Part shown: piece by piece, positions 1 to 12,505 of the stretch | Numbering within the stretch: position 1 is the first letter of the stretch | Layout: every line of letters starts with the position of its first letter | Source of the DNA: Gonapodya prolifera JEL478 | Lineage: Eukaryota > Monoblepharomycota > Monoblepharidomycetes > Monoblepharidales > Gonapodyaceae | Assembly: GCA_001574975.1 (NCBI GenBank) | Contig: KQ965756.1 | Span: 222,861 to 286,860 of the forward strand | Direction: 5' to 3' | DNA: 64,000 bases | Notes under the pieces: generated by a model | Seen by the model: the letters and a program-made list of their open reading frames with translations, nothing else | What the model was told of the DNA's origin: nothing | Databases searched by the model: none | Program-made: the position numbers and the translations under genes

Positions 1-301
1 TCCCGAGAAGCAGGAGATCTCCAGCGGATCGAGGTGGGGGAATCTATCCTTGGCTAATTGGTCCATATGATGTGAAGTTGACCTTTCGCCGGGGTTATCG
101 GTGTTTGGTTGTTCTCCAAAACGCGCCACTTGAAACCACGATCTACCACGCTGGAAGATGGGCTAACTGTAAATATCCCTTTACAACTCCATTCCTGTAC
201 CTTGCTTTTCACATTTGCCTCAAATCATAACAGTCGCTGTTCTATTCACGTTTGCGGGGTGAGTTGACAGATGTTATTTTGAGTGCTTTCGTTCACCTTA
301 C

Positions 302-803
302 AAACGCCGTCACAACATCAGCTTCTGTGGTTTTGCTGTTGGATACTTCGGAAAGAAACTTGGTCAAGGTACAATCAACGAGATTCCGTGGAGTGACCAA
401 ACTGATGGATTCATGTATTACATAATAGCCACGCTGTTCTTCATTGGCGGTCTGATCCTCTTCCTCTCTGTGAGTCCAAGCTGCTGACATGCTTGACAAT
501 ACCCACCAAACGTAACTCTCTGTCACCGTTCCTCTTATAGTACTTGCGTGAGATTCTTGCCGTAGCAGGGGATCGTTTCGGGCGAGCTCAACCGACCACT
601 CCCTCATAGGCTACATCGGCTTCATCGAAATTCATTGGGATGTGATCTCGGAATCATTTAAGCAACGGCTTGATATCAATGGTGATGGTGTACTCGACTT
701 CAAGGATATGCAGGCTGGCTACGCGGAATTTCTCAAATGGATTGCAAGTACCGGTTTCCCCGTTACTGCTGCGTTCACGGGTGGAATTGTTCTGGGCTTG
801 TGA
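302..803 (+). CDS. FUN14-family membrane protein with EF-hand-like segment (3' exons; 5' end unresolved)
   Basis: Three exons join in phase: about 302-368, 429-469 and 610-803, with introns starting GTACAA and GTGAGT and both ending TAG. The first exon gives GFAVGYFGKKLGQ, a FUN14 signature (glycine-rich helix ending in KK). The second gives a hydrophobic segment (TLFFIGGLILFLS). The third gives GYIGFIEIHWD and then DINGDGVLDFKD, a Ca-binding-loop-like stretch, before a last hydrophobic helix (AAFTGGIVLGL) and TGA. FUN14 proteins sit in the mitochondrial outer membrane and act in mitophagy or lipid contact sites; that role is family knowledge. The upstream exon is not certain: the reading frame is open back to 263 but no start was fixed. 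A GTGAGT at 800 could also be a donor, so the stop at 801-803 is the likely rather than the proven end. Confidence 0.7.
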
Positions 804-1071
804 GTTTCTCTAATTACTTTCATTGTGGTTGAGCTTAAACTGACTTTTGGCATGAGTTATTATGGCTAGACATTCTTCAAGACTGTGTAGTTTCCTTGAA
901 CGAAAGGAGAACTCTAGTTTGACATTGTTGAGGAGGAGGGTAGTGCAGTACAAATGGTGATTCCAACGAAGTAAAGTTATGGTCTAATATCTCGGTGCCA
1001 ATTGTATTTGAGTAAATATAATGCAATGCGCGGAACTTCGTGAGAACTAAAATTGGAGAGTACTATTTGGC
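804..1071. other. Short spacer, no gene seen
   Basis: About 270 bases between the FUN14 exons and the viral helicase fragment. It is AT-rich and has no ORF or repeat I can support. The junction to the D5-type fragment lies within roughly the last 30 bases, where coding similarity begins abruptly. Confidence 0.5.
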
Positions 1072-2085
1072 CTTCCAGGTGACTATGTCGCTATGAGTGT
1101 TGGTTACAACTGGCCTGACGAATGTTCCCCTGAAATAAAGAGCAAGGTCAAGACATTCTTTGAGGAAATACAGCCAGACCTCGATCAGCGCCCATACCCG
1201 TTCACATACCTTTCCACCATGCTTCACGGTAGCACGCAAGACGAGATATTCACAATATTCAATGGAAGAACACGCAACGGCAAAAGTGTTCTCGCGGATC
1301 TGATGAAAGAGACCTTGGGCGATTATTGCGTCATGGTCGACTCGAAAATGGCGACTGCAGATCGACCGATGTCGGGTGCACCCAGCCAGATCTACTGGAA
1401 CTGATCGGAAAGCGCGCCGTGTTCATAAGCGAACCGCAGAAATCTGGCCCAAATCAAGCGGAGCTCAACCTGAATGGAGCATTCATCAAACTCTTTACGG
1501 GAAATGATACACTAGCTGCAAGAGCGCTGCATTTAAACGACATCACTCACTTCAAGTCTCAGTCAAAAATGACCATTATGTGTAACTCGATCCCCGACAT
1601 AGACTCAGACGACGATGCGCTATAGGCAAGATGTCGGATCATTGATTTTCCTGTCACCTCACGGACATACCGAGACTCCCAAACGAGCGCCAAATCAACA
1701 CGAAGCTAAAGGACGAGCTTCCTACTTGGCGTTTGACGCTTATGAAAGCTCTTATCTGTTGCTTCAATGAAAGCTATCTCAAGAATGGTATGAAGCCGAC
1801 CAAAGCGGTGTTGGCGCGCAACAATCAAGTTCGCGAAGAGTCTGACCCATGGTCCAGGTTTTGGACAGAGCTCGTTGAAGAATCTCAAGTGGAGAACTTG
1901 TACTTCAGCACAATCAGAAAAGCATACAACACTTGGGCGCTCCTGCACGGCATCAAAAATCAACTTTCGCACAAAGACATCCGCCCAAAATTGGTGAAGA
2001 CGCAGGTCCAGATTGGAAAGGTTAGAGAAAAAAAACAAGCAGAACAAGCAGGATGGAGTGGTTGGCTATAGGTTGGTCAGACCGA
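1072..2085 (+). pseudogene. D5-type primase-helicase, helicase (C-terminal) half, decayed
   Basis: Resembles the superfamily 3 helicase part of NCLDV (giant-virus) D5 primase-helicases. It opens mid-protein at GDYVAMSVGYNW, then carries the Walker A region FNGRTRNGKSVLADLMK (about 1255-1305). After a frame change near 1380 it shows GKRAVFISEPQKSG, then LFTGNDTLAARALH and the motif C residues CNSIPDIDSDDDAL. An in-frame TAG sits at 1623-1625, where the family normally has Trp-Arg-Arg. A further frame change leads to LPNERQINTKLKDELPTW and the helical C-terminal domain (1733-2071). At least two frameshifts and one nonsense codon make it a relic. In the virus the protein primes and unwinds DNA; here no function is expected. 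There is no start codon context: the fragment begins inside the D5_N domain. Confidence 0.75.
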
Positions 2086-2303
2086 CAGAAACAGTCACAT
2101 CACTTGCGGCGAGCCTGACTGGGACCATCGCCGACAATCTGATGTGGGTTTTGGACTCCACGCATCAGAGAGACAGAGAGTTAACCGTTAACACACAATT
2201 CGCGCGGTTGACAGACATAGTGAGGTTTAGGTCCTGTGTGGAAATATTTCTGAAACGATATTGGCAAACGCTCTAGGACTTAGGGTTAGCACCTCAAAAC
2301 ATT
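2086..2303 (+). other. Junction between the two D5 fragments
   Basis: The open frame from 2013 continues to 2276 and includes VGYRLVRPT, which looks like the extreme C-terminal strand of D5 proteins, followed by sequence with no clear motif. The part near 2180-2270 could be the start of the second fragment in another frame, but I cannot place it with confidence. Confidence 0.3.
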
Positions 2304-2543
2304 TTGAAGATGATAAAGTACAAGGATTTGCCACATATACTTCGCAGAGCGCAGGCGCTCTGCGGGACTCAATGGGAAGGAGTGTTTCACGAACGTCTGG
2401 ATCAAGATCAAGATCTCCTCGGGTTTGAAAATGGCACTTACGATTTCAGGGAGAGGAGGTTCAGGGATGGACGCCCAGATGATTACATCAGTTTGACTGT
2501 TGGATATGATTGGAGCAAGACCCCTGATCATGAGGTGTGGTAG
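2304..2543 (+). pseudogene. D5-type primase-helicase, D5_N-domain fragment, truncated
   Basis: Seventy-nine codons read as the end of the D5_N domain: LCGTQWEGVFHERLDQDQ, then LLGFENGTYDF, then RRFRDGRPDDYISLTVGYDW, and a stop. These are the most conserved N-terminal motifs of NCLDV-type D5 helicases. Its last 14 residues (DDYISLTVGYDW...) match the first residues of the fragment that begins at 1072, so the two pieces overlap in the same short motif but lie in reverse order on the DNA. No helicase motifs follow. Residues differ in the overlap, so they are two diverged copies rather than one permuted copy. Confidence 0.7.
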
Positions 2544-3011
2544 AACAGTACAAACCACGTCGTAAAGGCCCTATGGCTATATAGGTTTAGGCACTTAGGA
2601 TACATTTGTATTACTTCTGGGCTTAGGTCCAGACGATTACATCTCTGGGACACAAGCTGCCCCCAAAGTGGTCCCCGCTCGTACTGGACCACTACATTTG
2701 GTGCCCGTTGCTGCTACGGACCGCCTCCTTGCTCCGTGCCTGCGCAGTCGCAACTCGGCGATTTTTCGGGTTCCGGGCGACGCCACATTTTTCGATGACG
2801 AGGGAACGGGTTTTCCTCGTCGCTCGAAAGTCGCATACTATCTTGGGCCTTCTCCGCCTGCCTTCTCCTCCTCAGGCAGGGTCGCGTCCCTCCTCGGGCC
2901 GTTACCCGTGTCCGCACCCCGGCCTCAGCGACTTTTCGAAAACACCACGCAGACCACGCAAATAGGCCTCGGAACGTCACGAATACTCTGCACAAGTGTT
3001 GTCGACACCGC
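2544..3011. other. No confident gene
   Basis: GC-rich sequence with a 130-codon open frame (2668-3060, +) of low-information composition (Pro, Ser, Arg rich), and overlapping open frames on the other strand. Nothing in it resembles a known domain. Confidence 0.4.
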
Positions 3012-3716
3012 TTGCGTGCCTGGTCATTTTCGGAAGCAAATCCCTCTCGCCTGTCTCTAACACTTCCGACCCGGCCAACACCATCTGAGAGTCACGGCCG
3101 ATCGCTCCCTCGATTTGACTCTCGCTTGTTTACCCTCGCTCGCCAAAGTTTTCCGGATCCCTCCCTGGGCCCGTGTCCCTCCCCTAAGGAGCACCTTATC
3201 TGCGACACACTCGCCAACGAGATTCACGCCCCCGACGCATTCCCCTGCATATTTTATGCGTTGAATGACGGGCGCCTCATCTCCAACCGCACGTACAGCA
3301 CCGGGCTCGGGATCTTACTTGGGGTACACGCCACCCCCGAGATCGTCTTCCCCGTCATCACCACTTCGTTGGCATTGAACACCGGGGACAAGTGGATCTT
3401 GTCTCACACGCACTACTCATTGATCGCGCGCATCCGCGGTCAGCCGTTACAAGCTACGGAGTACGGAGTCGAGCGCGAGCAAGAAAGGGCTCTTACCGTC
3501 AGCCGCATTTACACTGCCGACCACGTCCACCTCGGGGGCATTTTCCACCGTCACACACGCACCGTTGTCAGACAAATTGAAGCCCTGCAGCGGGAATCAC
3601 GGCAAGACCTTTTTTTTACCCTCTCGGCACTACCGCTACCTCCATCCATCTACAACTTCACTGCCATCATTGCCGAATCCCTCCTCCCAGGCTCTCTGCT
3701 GGATTTCCTCTCATAG
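3012..3716 (+). CDS. Hypothetical protein, unrecognised
   Basis: An uninterrupted frame of 234 codons, long for this stretch. Composition is mixed rather than repetitive from about residue 60 on (for example HLICDTLANEIHAPDAF and GLGILLGVHATPEIV). I see no signal peptide, membrane segment or catalytic motif. It may be an exon of a longer gene or a chance frame in GC-rich DNA; the flanks show no obvious splice-linked coding continuation. Confidence 0.25.
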   Translation: MRAWSFSEANPSRLSLTLPTRPTPSESHGRSLPRFDSRLFTLARQSFPDPSLGPCPSPKEHLICDTLANEIHAPDAFPCIFYALNDGRLISNRTYSTGLGILLGVHATPEIVFPVITTSLALNTGDKWILSHTHYSLIARIRGQPLQATEYGVEREQERALTVSRIYTADHVHLGGIFHRHTRTVVRQIEALQRESRQDLFFTLSALPLPPSIYNFTAIIAESLLPGSLLDFLS

Positions 3717-4689
3717 GACCCCCGGACACATCGTTCGCCACCGGAGTTCGCGCAATCGCAGGACGGAAGGAAGCTGTGGTCAACCTGCTAGCCACCATTC
3801 GATCGCCAATCCGTCCGCCGGCAGCAACAATCGTGGAACTCCCGATGCGTCCTAGCTCCCGCGAACTTACAATCGACCTAATCGTTGGAGGAAACGTTGC
3901 GATTTACGTCTGGAAGGAATTGAGGTGCTCCAGACCGGTCCTCTCCCCATCAAGGAGCCGAATCTCTGTCCGACCGACCATACTTGGTGACTGCATGTGG
4001 AAAGTTAATACCGGTCGCGAAACGAAGAGAGGCATCTGATGGATTCAGGTGGCACTCTCCAGCTCCAGAAGTTGAAACGCTGCGCTGACGAAACTCTGTG
4101 TGGACATGATCCTGAGCACATGCTTTATAATATGACTGCATGTCATAAAAATATACCTGCATTGACTAGGGCAATGCGCGATTTGCCACGTTCTTCGTAG
4201 TGGACTCTCGGTTCATGTAACTCTCCTGGGCCTTCAAGAGGTGGTGCTTTGGTCACCCACCCCATCTCGCTCTCCTCTGTTCCCCTGTTGGCCAATCTAG
4301 CCATCGTTGGGCCTTTACAAACACATCGGAATCTCGATTATTCCCACCGCGTCCTTTCTTTCAAAAGAATTTGAAGGGGTGAAATGGTGCCGTGAACAAC
4401 GACGTCATTTGCCGGGATATCGGACGCCCTGCGCAGTGCACCTTTGCGCTTTTGACACTTTCACACATCCTCTGGTCGCTTTTATTGCCCTGACCGTAGT
4501 CCATATCCACCAACAATTCTATTTAGTGGCACTTATGCCTGAAAGGGACGACAGGCCCACGCAGACGTTGTCCTTCTGCATGAAGGCGCCGCTGCCTCAG
4601 ACACCATCCATCATCAGAGTGCATGTCTGATGGGTAGGAACTGTATTGTGGCCTTTATATTATTTCCAACCATGCAAACACGCTGCGCT
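3717..4689. other. No gene seen
   Basis: Only short frames without family resemblance (for example 4307-4630). CpG content is normal up to about 4.6 kb and then drops sharply as the relic element begins. Confidence 0.4.
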
Positions 4690-7140
4690 TACTGTCGGCC
4701 ACGGCCCATGATTCAGCTAGTACAAAGAGAGGGAGGAAGAAAATGGCAGTGGACGCACTCAGTCAATCCGTCCCAGGCATTGCCAATGTGCCCGCTCCCA
4801 CTGCCACATCAAGCTTCCCCACTGCAGCAACGGCACTCCCAATTGCTGCACGGCCCCCAAACACTGCAGCCTGATTGGCTCAGTATTGTGCTATTGTTGT
4901 GCAACCCGCGCCAGGACAATGGCACCTCCGCCGGCGCCAAATCAACCCCCGCACTTGCACCTGTGCCTGCACCTGCTCCACTACTGCATGCACTGATCTT
5001 TGCCCCAATCATCCCAGGACCATTGCAACTATACCTAGAACAGGTCACCAGCGTGCAGCAATGGCCGCTGCCCAGTTTCCCATAGGACATGACCTCTTTC
5101 AGTGCACCCCGCAGGACACTCCCCAGGGTCACCATTAGCACCCTACATGCAACCAATGTGCTTCTGCAAGCTTGACAATGATGAACTCATTGCGGCATGG
5201 ATAGCGTATGCAGACCAGTTGCATACCACCAACAGGGAGCCCTCAAACACAACTGCAATACATGCACTCCAAGCCCTTGGCAAGTCTGGAGGTAGTGGAC
5301 AGACCACTGCTGCAGCAGAAGACCTGCTGATGCATCCAAGCATGACTTTGAATGACTTTAATGCTTCCTTTGCATTGAGCGCTGGCAACCTGCTGCAGGG
5401 ACAGGATGCATGCTGGTCCCACACACTCAGGTTGTCCATGGATATTACAAGATTGTGAACAAGCACTAGAAGGTCCCTAACAAACTCCAAATGGTGGACA
5501 AAGGAGTTAACCAACAGCTTGCAACTGATGCAAACAGGAGTATCATTGATATGCTCTTTGAGCAACTGTACAGGAATGGGGCAAGTGTGGACAGCTGCCT
5601 CCACAACCAACTCCTTACCCTTAAGGTGTGGTGTGCACCACTAGATGAAGTCTAGCAGGCAATCTACAAGCACCAGTTGTGCCAACTCAAGGAAGGAAAC
5701 TGGGGCTACTCAGACCCCACAGTTGGATTGCTTAACCCCCAGAGAGCTCCAGCGCCCAGCTCTACACTGCAGCAAGTAGCTGGCACAGTGGTGGCTGGCA
5801 CCTATGCACAGGGTGGACAGAAGCAGGGGACCTGCACTTTGGAACCAGATGAATGCAGGCTGACTAACGCAAATGCAAAACAGTGGCTACAGGCTGCAGG
5901 ACACTTGCACCCCATACCAATGAATTGCACCACCAGGACCTATGGGAGCAAACCTGGTTTTGCTGATACTCCAAACAGCCCCACCACCACCACCACCATT
6001 CTGTGTTTATATATACCCACACCAGCAAAATAACCCAGAAGAGCACACGGGAGTGCTTCTAATTGCTTCCAATTCAACAAGGAGGAGACTGTCACTACAA
6101 AGATACCTGAGATTTGAGAGGAACTAGCTGGGTCCCTGAACACGATCCACCCCCTCCAGTTCAAGATCTTTAGTTCAAAATGGTGTGCCTGGTTAGTATC
6201 ATGTGCTAGCATGTTGTGTTCAGTGACAAAGGAGTGAAAGCTGGGAAGAGTGAATAGGGACTGTTGGAAGCCCAAACCTGTGGCTTCTACATAACCAGTG
6301 TGCAGGACTGGATAGGCTGATGGAGGTTGCAGCAGACGTTAAGCTGCCAGGCAGCTGAGGATTGCCTGTGGAGTAGCTGGCTATATGACCACCTTACCTG
6401 ACCAATGTCTGCCCAAAGACCTTGAAGTGGGGCAACCACCCACCTAAAGGCACTGCTGCCGGGCTTCAACATGCTCTACACAGATGGGATTGACAGGAAT
6501 CTGCAGCCTGATGGGGGAAACACGTCCCCGCATAAGGTTGTTCAGCCTGTGATAATACCCTTGCTAGTCTGGGGAACTGCCAGGAGATGTGTCCAGGCTG
6601 TGGAGTGCACTCACAGGCACTGCAAGTGGCAAAGGCAATTATGCTCTCTTCTTTTCTTTCCTTTTCTCTGATTTTTGCAGGCATACAGTCACCCATTTCA
6701 CCCCTTCTTTCCCCTTTCCGCCCAGCAATGTTCGGCGGAGTGTTGCCATAGCCTCAGGTGACATCCATTGACATGGTATATATAGTGTGAGGTGTTAAGT
6801 GCTGTGCCACTACTGTGGTCATGTATTTAGATGAGTGCACCTGCAGGGCGTGCCCCAAGTTTGGCGTCANGTTCCTGCAGGTGAGTTCTGTGTGCGCTAC
6901 AACATATTATGTATGTTTGATCATATATATACACGTTCCTGCAGTTTACAGGCTTGTGCAGCTCACCTAGGTTGTGTAGCATCCTCGGTCCTACGACCTG
7001 TTGAAGCATTGTGGGCGACAGAATGAACTTGGGCCTGCATTTACAAGTGTGCATTGTACAGAGGATGACAAGCACTTCCTGGTATCCTTTGCTCAGGAAG
7101 GGTGTTCCCTCTCCATCATTGTCATGGATCAAATCCCCAT
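4690..7140 (+). mobile_element. Unclassified CpG-depleted relic element
   Basis: From about 4.69 kb the DNA becomes rich in TG/CA and almost free of CpG, unlike the CpG-rich flanks. This is the usual signature of a methylated, decaying repeat. Coding-like stretches on the plus strand are broken every 50-120 codons (for example 5102-5458 and 5677-6033). No reverse transcriptase, integrase or transposase motif could be read, so the class is open. The element ends with a 223-bp segment that recurs at 53438-53670. CpG content recovers near 7.14 kb. Boundaries are approximate and no terminal repeats were found. Confidence 0.55.
6758..6980 (+). repeat. Dispersed repeat, copy 1
   Basis: Alignable by eye with 53438-53670. 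Shared blocks include tgacatcca, atatatag, gctgtgccac, cgtgccc and a 3' block ending gctcacctaggttgtgtagc. Many differences are C/T or G/A changes. It contains a TATATATAG box near 6777 and a 64-nt intron-like segment (6881-6944) starting GTGAGT, flanked by direct repeats of 13 nt. Confidence 0.75.
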
Positions 7141-7567
7141 AGTGGATGGAATCCTTCCATCTAACCTCGCCCCGTCAGACAGCTTGACAGACGTGGGAGC
7201 CCCGTGGTTTAAAGCATCATTCATTGACCGTCTTGGTTACCACGTGAGCACAGAATGCATCCAGACACTCCGCAGAGTTGTGGGGAGTTGCCCCAAGGAG
7301 CAAGGTCGTGAGTTGAGTGCGTGATCCATTGCTAGGCTTTCACATTATTTGACACCACACGTAACCTGTGCGAGATGCCACGATGACGGTCCTGTGAAGG
7401 TAGCAGATGACAGAATGGGGAACACTGAGGGGCAGAATAGGTAACAAAACAACTTTTATTATTGAGCCCCAAGAATAGGAAGTATACTAACTCTTGTTTC
7501 AACAACTCCACCAAAACAAACCGCCCTCGCCTCTCCTCATCTCCCTTTTGCGCCTCATCCTCACGCC

Positions 7568-8398
7568 TCACGCCGGCGACGACGGAAGGTATGTTTTCCC
7601 CGTCTTGATGTTGTACCTGTACAATGCGAACCTCCCTTGTGACTTCCTTTGCGGCGCGCGTCTGCACGTGCATCCGTCGTCGCTGAAGCCTGCGGGGCAG
7701 TTGTTGCAGCAGGATTTGGTGAAGATGGTGCAGCAGCTAGGGGAAAGAGGGAAGATGCATTTGTGCGCCGGTGAGTACGAAGAAATGCAATGCGGGGAAA
7801 TGTGTGATCTGCAGCTCACCAGCCCTTGCCTAGAGGGATTTGATGCCATCGACCGAGAAACGAAAAGCAGTTGGTGGTTGCCATTATTGGGCGACATGGN
7901 NNNNNNNNNNNNNNNNNNNNNNNNNGTCAGCCACATAACCTCACACCATCCCTCCCCACCATATTCGCCATGGGAAGCACCCACNNNNGACTTTGAGGTC
8001 CAGCCAGCAGCTAACCCCATCACTGCGCCAGCCCGCGGGGCAGCGCTCGATGCATGCTGGGAGAGGGTTCGGCGGGAAGACCGAGGCACAGATTGAGGAG
8101 GGTTAGTCCGGAACCAATTTACATCCACGAGCCACTCCGAACCCCACACCCCGGACCCCCGCTTCCCGCACGAGAAAAAAATTATATTCTACTCACATCC
8201 CCCCACCCTATCAAACGGTATTCCCCCCGGCGTCCCACACGTGTACGACACGCACTCCTCAGCATTAACCTTGACCTCGAAGCCCTTGACGCACCCGGGT
8301 TCGGGAGCCACTTGGGCAAGGGATGGGGTTGGCGCGAGAAGGGAGAGGAGCGAGAGGAGCGAGAGGAGGACGATGGCCGAGATTGGTCGGACGAGCAT
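7568..8398 (-). CDS. Secreted cysteine-rich protein, interrupted by assembly gaps
   Basis: The start ATG at 8398 opens a clear signal peptide (MLVRPISAIVLLSLLSLL..., probable cleavage after SLAQ), followed by PGCVKGFEVKVNAEECVSYTC. A donor GTGTGG lies right after that Cys. Downstream on the same strand (about 7760-7568) is another Cys-dense stretch, SCCTIFTKSCCNNCPAGFSD and DGCTC, ending at a stop at 7568. The two parts are very likely exons of one small secreted protein rich in disulphides. The middle cannot be modelled because 26 Ns (7900-7925) and 4 Ns (7985-7988) fall inside. It could be a cell-wall or effector-like protein; no family was recognised. Confidence 0.5.
7900..7925. other. Assembly gap (26 N), with a second of 4 N at 7985-7988
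   Basis: Runs of N inside the minus-strand Cys-rich gene. Single Ns also occur at 6870, 36234 and 63896. They warn that nearby frame changes may be sequence error. Confidence 0.98.
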
Positions 8399-8635
8399 TA
8401 ACGTTGGAAGTGGAGGGATTTCGGATTGAACGAATTGGGGGTAAGAGGAGTCTTAAAGGGTTTAAATGGGGTGATTGACTACTTGCGCTAAGAAAGGGAC
8501 GCTACTTGGATTGTTTGAAGCATTCCAGAAGTGTGGGCACAGTCCCCGGAAAAGGACACAACGATTTGGGGCAAGAGTTTGACTGCAACCAAAACCCCGA
8601 AATCATGACTGCGAGTCCCCTCGCAGGTGTACGCC

Positions 8636-9049
8636 ATGTCGCAATCCCCTTTGCTGCCACGAACGCGAATGATGCCGCACTCGCAGCCGGAGATGTTCGG
8701 ACCCGTGACCGAATCCCTTTCAACTCGTGACGCTCTTCACCTGCGCCAATGCTGCCGGGCCTTCCATCGTGCATATCGGGCAACTTTCGAAATCCGTGGG
8801 TTCTTTCCCGTGGCGATCGTGGTGATAGAACATGATCCCCCGGAATTGCTCCAGCTACGAAGGAAGATGAAGGACCTTTGCCCCGTCAACAACCGAACTA
8901 AGGCAATGGCTATTGACTACGCAAGGTTCGCTACGGGGTGCAATTCGTTGAGCAAAATAGACCTGTACATGACAACATCAGGAAGATACAGCAGCACTGT
9001 CGATGATGGTTTGTCCAAGTCGCAACAATGCCTGCCGCGCCTCCCATGA
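8636..9049 (+). CDS. F-box-like short protein, possibly truncated
   Basis: The 137-codon frame starting at this ATG contains FGPVTESLSTRDALHLRQCC followed by RAFHRAYRA. This fits the F-box pattern of a Leu/Arg-rich helix with a Cys-Arg motif. F-box proteins are substrate adaptors of SCF ubiquitin ligases. No repeat domain follows. After about residue 110 the frame runs antisense into the 3' end of the kinase/Sel1 locus (stop at 8978), so the natural C-terminus has probably been lost by rearrangement. It may equally be a chance ORF. Confidence 0.3.
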   Translation: MSQSPLLPRTRMMPHSQPEMFGPVTESLSTRDALHLRQCCRAFHRAYRATFEIRGFFPVAIVVIEHDPPELLQLRRKMKDLCPVNNRTKAMAIDYARFATGCNSLSKIDLYMTTSGRYSSTVDDGLSKSQQCLPRLP

Positions 9050-10673
9050 CCCCGCCAACTGATACATCTTGACCGCTTTATCCAAGTCAAGCGGCAAACC
9101 ACCCAGACCGAGTTCGTACATGCGCCAAGTCCAACCAGTGCAACAACATCTCCTTCATTGAAAGCCTCCTCATACAGCCGACTGGCGTTCTCCACATCAA
9201 GTGGTAGACCTCCTTGGCCATTCTCGTACATTCCAGCAAGTAACGTCTTTGCCATGCACCGGAGGTCCTTTTTGTAGTACTCGACCGCTTTCTCCTCATC
9301 CTTTGCCCTCCGTCCCCATCCGCGCTCAAGCAGAATTCCAAGAGCCCACACTTGCTCAGCATCCCCTGATAATGCGAAAAGCTCTTCTGCCTTTCCCCTA
9401 TCATGATCACACCCACCAAGATCGCGCAAGTGGAAGAAGTACCCGAAATTGAATTCTGCATAATTATTTCCTTGCTTTGCTGCCGCAGTAAAGAGTTCCT
9501 TTGCTTCTTGCAAGTCCCGTGATACCCTTGTCCATGGACATACATCCACCAGAGTTTGTTCTGCGCCAGATCGTCACCCTGGTCCGCGCACCACCTCACC
9601 GCTTCCACCTCGTCGGCCTCCACGCTTTGCCCATTCTTGTAGCAAACACCGGGGGTTGCACTGCGCAAATAAGTAACCCTGGTCTCCAGCCTTCCTGTAC
9701 CACTTCACCGCCTCTACTTCGTCCTTCTCCACTCTTTGCTCATACTCATAACAAATACCGAGGTTGCACTGTGCGCGTGCGAGACACTGATCCGCGGCCT
9801 TCGTGTACCACGTGACCGCCTGCACTTCGTCCTTCTCCACTCCTCGCCCATTGTTGTAGCAAAAGCCGATGTTGCGCTGCGCGTGATTGACTTGAGGTGA
9901 TAAGTTTGTTGATCACAGCTCTCTTCATAGTTTTCGACTGTCTCAAAAGCTCATCGTAGGCGTTTAGGGAGGTCCACAGCTGTAGATTCCGTCAAAATGT
10001 AAATCAAGTTGACTCAATAAGATTGCACAGCTCTCTACCTCGAGGATAATGAGGGAAAATGCAAAGACATCGTCCTTCTGGGTGGCCCCTTCTCCACGTA
10101 TCCGTTCAGGAGACATGTAGCGAGGGGTTCCTGCACGTTTCCCAGTGATTTCATCAAGAAGATCGTTTGGCCTGATGGGTGAGTACCCATCCAAGGCGGG
10201 AACATTATTTTGTGTGAGGATTTTGCAAACTCCAATCTCCAATAACTCCTCGTCCGTTGCTATCTACGAGAAGATTTGGGGGCGTGAGATCGGCGTGACC
10301 AATTCCCCGTTCGTGGAGGTACTGGATACCCGAGCAAAATCCAGAAGCTACAACAAAGACTGAGAGACCTGTCTGTGGTAATAATGCGGATAATGGCACA
10401 AACTTCAAAACTTCTTGGCGGCGTGCTTGTTTGTTCGAAAAACGTTCTTGTCTCCAGATAGTGGGTTGCGTCTCCATCCTCGAGGATGGGACACACAAAA
10501 ACCAGTCCGTCTGCTGTTTTGATAAATGGCCGTCTCGAACGCATGTTAGCTGCTGGTGGGACGGTCATTCGTTTGATACTATCCCGGTTGGTATTCCGAA
10601 AATTTCGGCCGACCGGGCATATGATTTGGTTCCGTCTCAAGCTCAACCTGATACACCACTCAAGGCCAAGCAT
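8978..10673 (-). pseudogene. Protein kinase-like plus Sel1-repeat protein, broken
   Basis: Reading leftwards there is a kinase-like domain and then Sel1 repeats. Kinase part: PFIKTADGLVFVCPILEDGD (N-lobe), GIQYLHERGIGHADLTPPNL (catalytic loop, HRD changed to HAD and Lys to Thr), GDWS in place of DFG, and AGTPRYMSPERIRG with DDVFAFSLIILEV. Sel1 part (about 9880-8980): units such as GVEKDEVQAVTWYTKAADQ, KDEVEAVKWYRKAGDQG, EADEVEAVRW, DLQEAKELFTAAAKQGN and DLDKAVKMYQLAGSWEAR. The frame changes at about 9640, 9540 and 9110, so no single product is possible as assembled. The glycine-loop and VAIK region is missing, because the upstream end abuts the SDR gene on the other strand (ATG 10696). Either a pseudogene cut by rearrangement or a draft-quality gene; the altered catalytic residues suggest a pseudokinase ancestor. 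Confidence 0.6.
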
Positions 10674-10695
10674 TCATTGAAACACCATTACCGTG

Positions 10696-12144
<1,449 letters not shown>

Positions 12145-12318
12145 TGAGAAGCTGCAATCCGTGGATTACATGAGGAATGCTGGAGTTTCATATCTTCGAG
12201 ACTCGGAGATTTCACCAACCCTCCAGATGTATTCTGAATTGTATGTATCACTCAGGCTAAGCTCAGAGAAGCTCCGAAAAAGTCACACCAAAAATAGAAG
12301 TAATTGCTTGGCTGAACG

Positions 12319-12385
12319 AATTTAAACGGTCTTCACCTGTGCTCTCACCCCCCTCGAAATTTAAACATGTATCGAATTTAAACGG
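12319..12385 (+). promoter_or_regulatory. Three AATTTAAAC motifs upstream of NmrA-like gene 1
   Basis: AATTTAAACGG occurs at 12319-12329 and 12375-12385, and AATTTAAAC at 12358-12366, about 120-190 bases before the ATG at 12506. The same 11-mer occurs once before the paralogue (17525-17535). A TATA-like gataaatag lies near 12422. Shared placement before both paralogues suggests a conserved promoter element; the binding factor is unknown. Confidence 0.5.
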
Positions 12386-12505
12386 GTTCAACGTCTAAAA
12401 GATTACATCCGACCTTGGAGAGATAAATAGCGGCGACGGAGATGATGCCCATCACTCTTCCAATCTTCCAACCTTCGCACAACACTCCAAACACAAATTA
12501 TCCCC

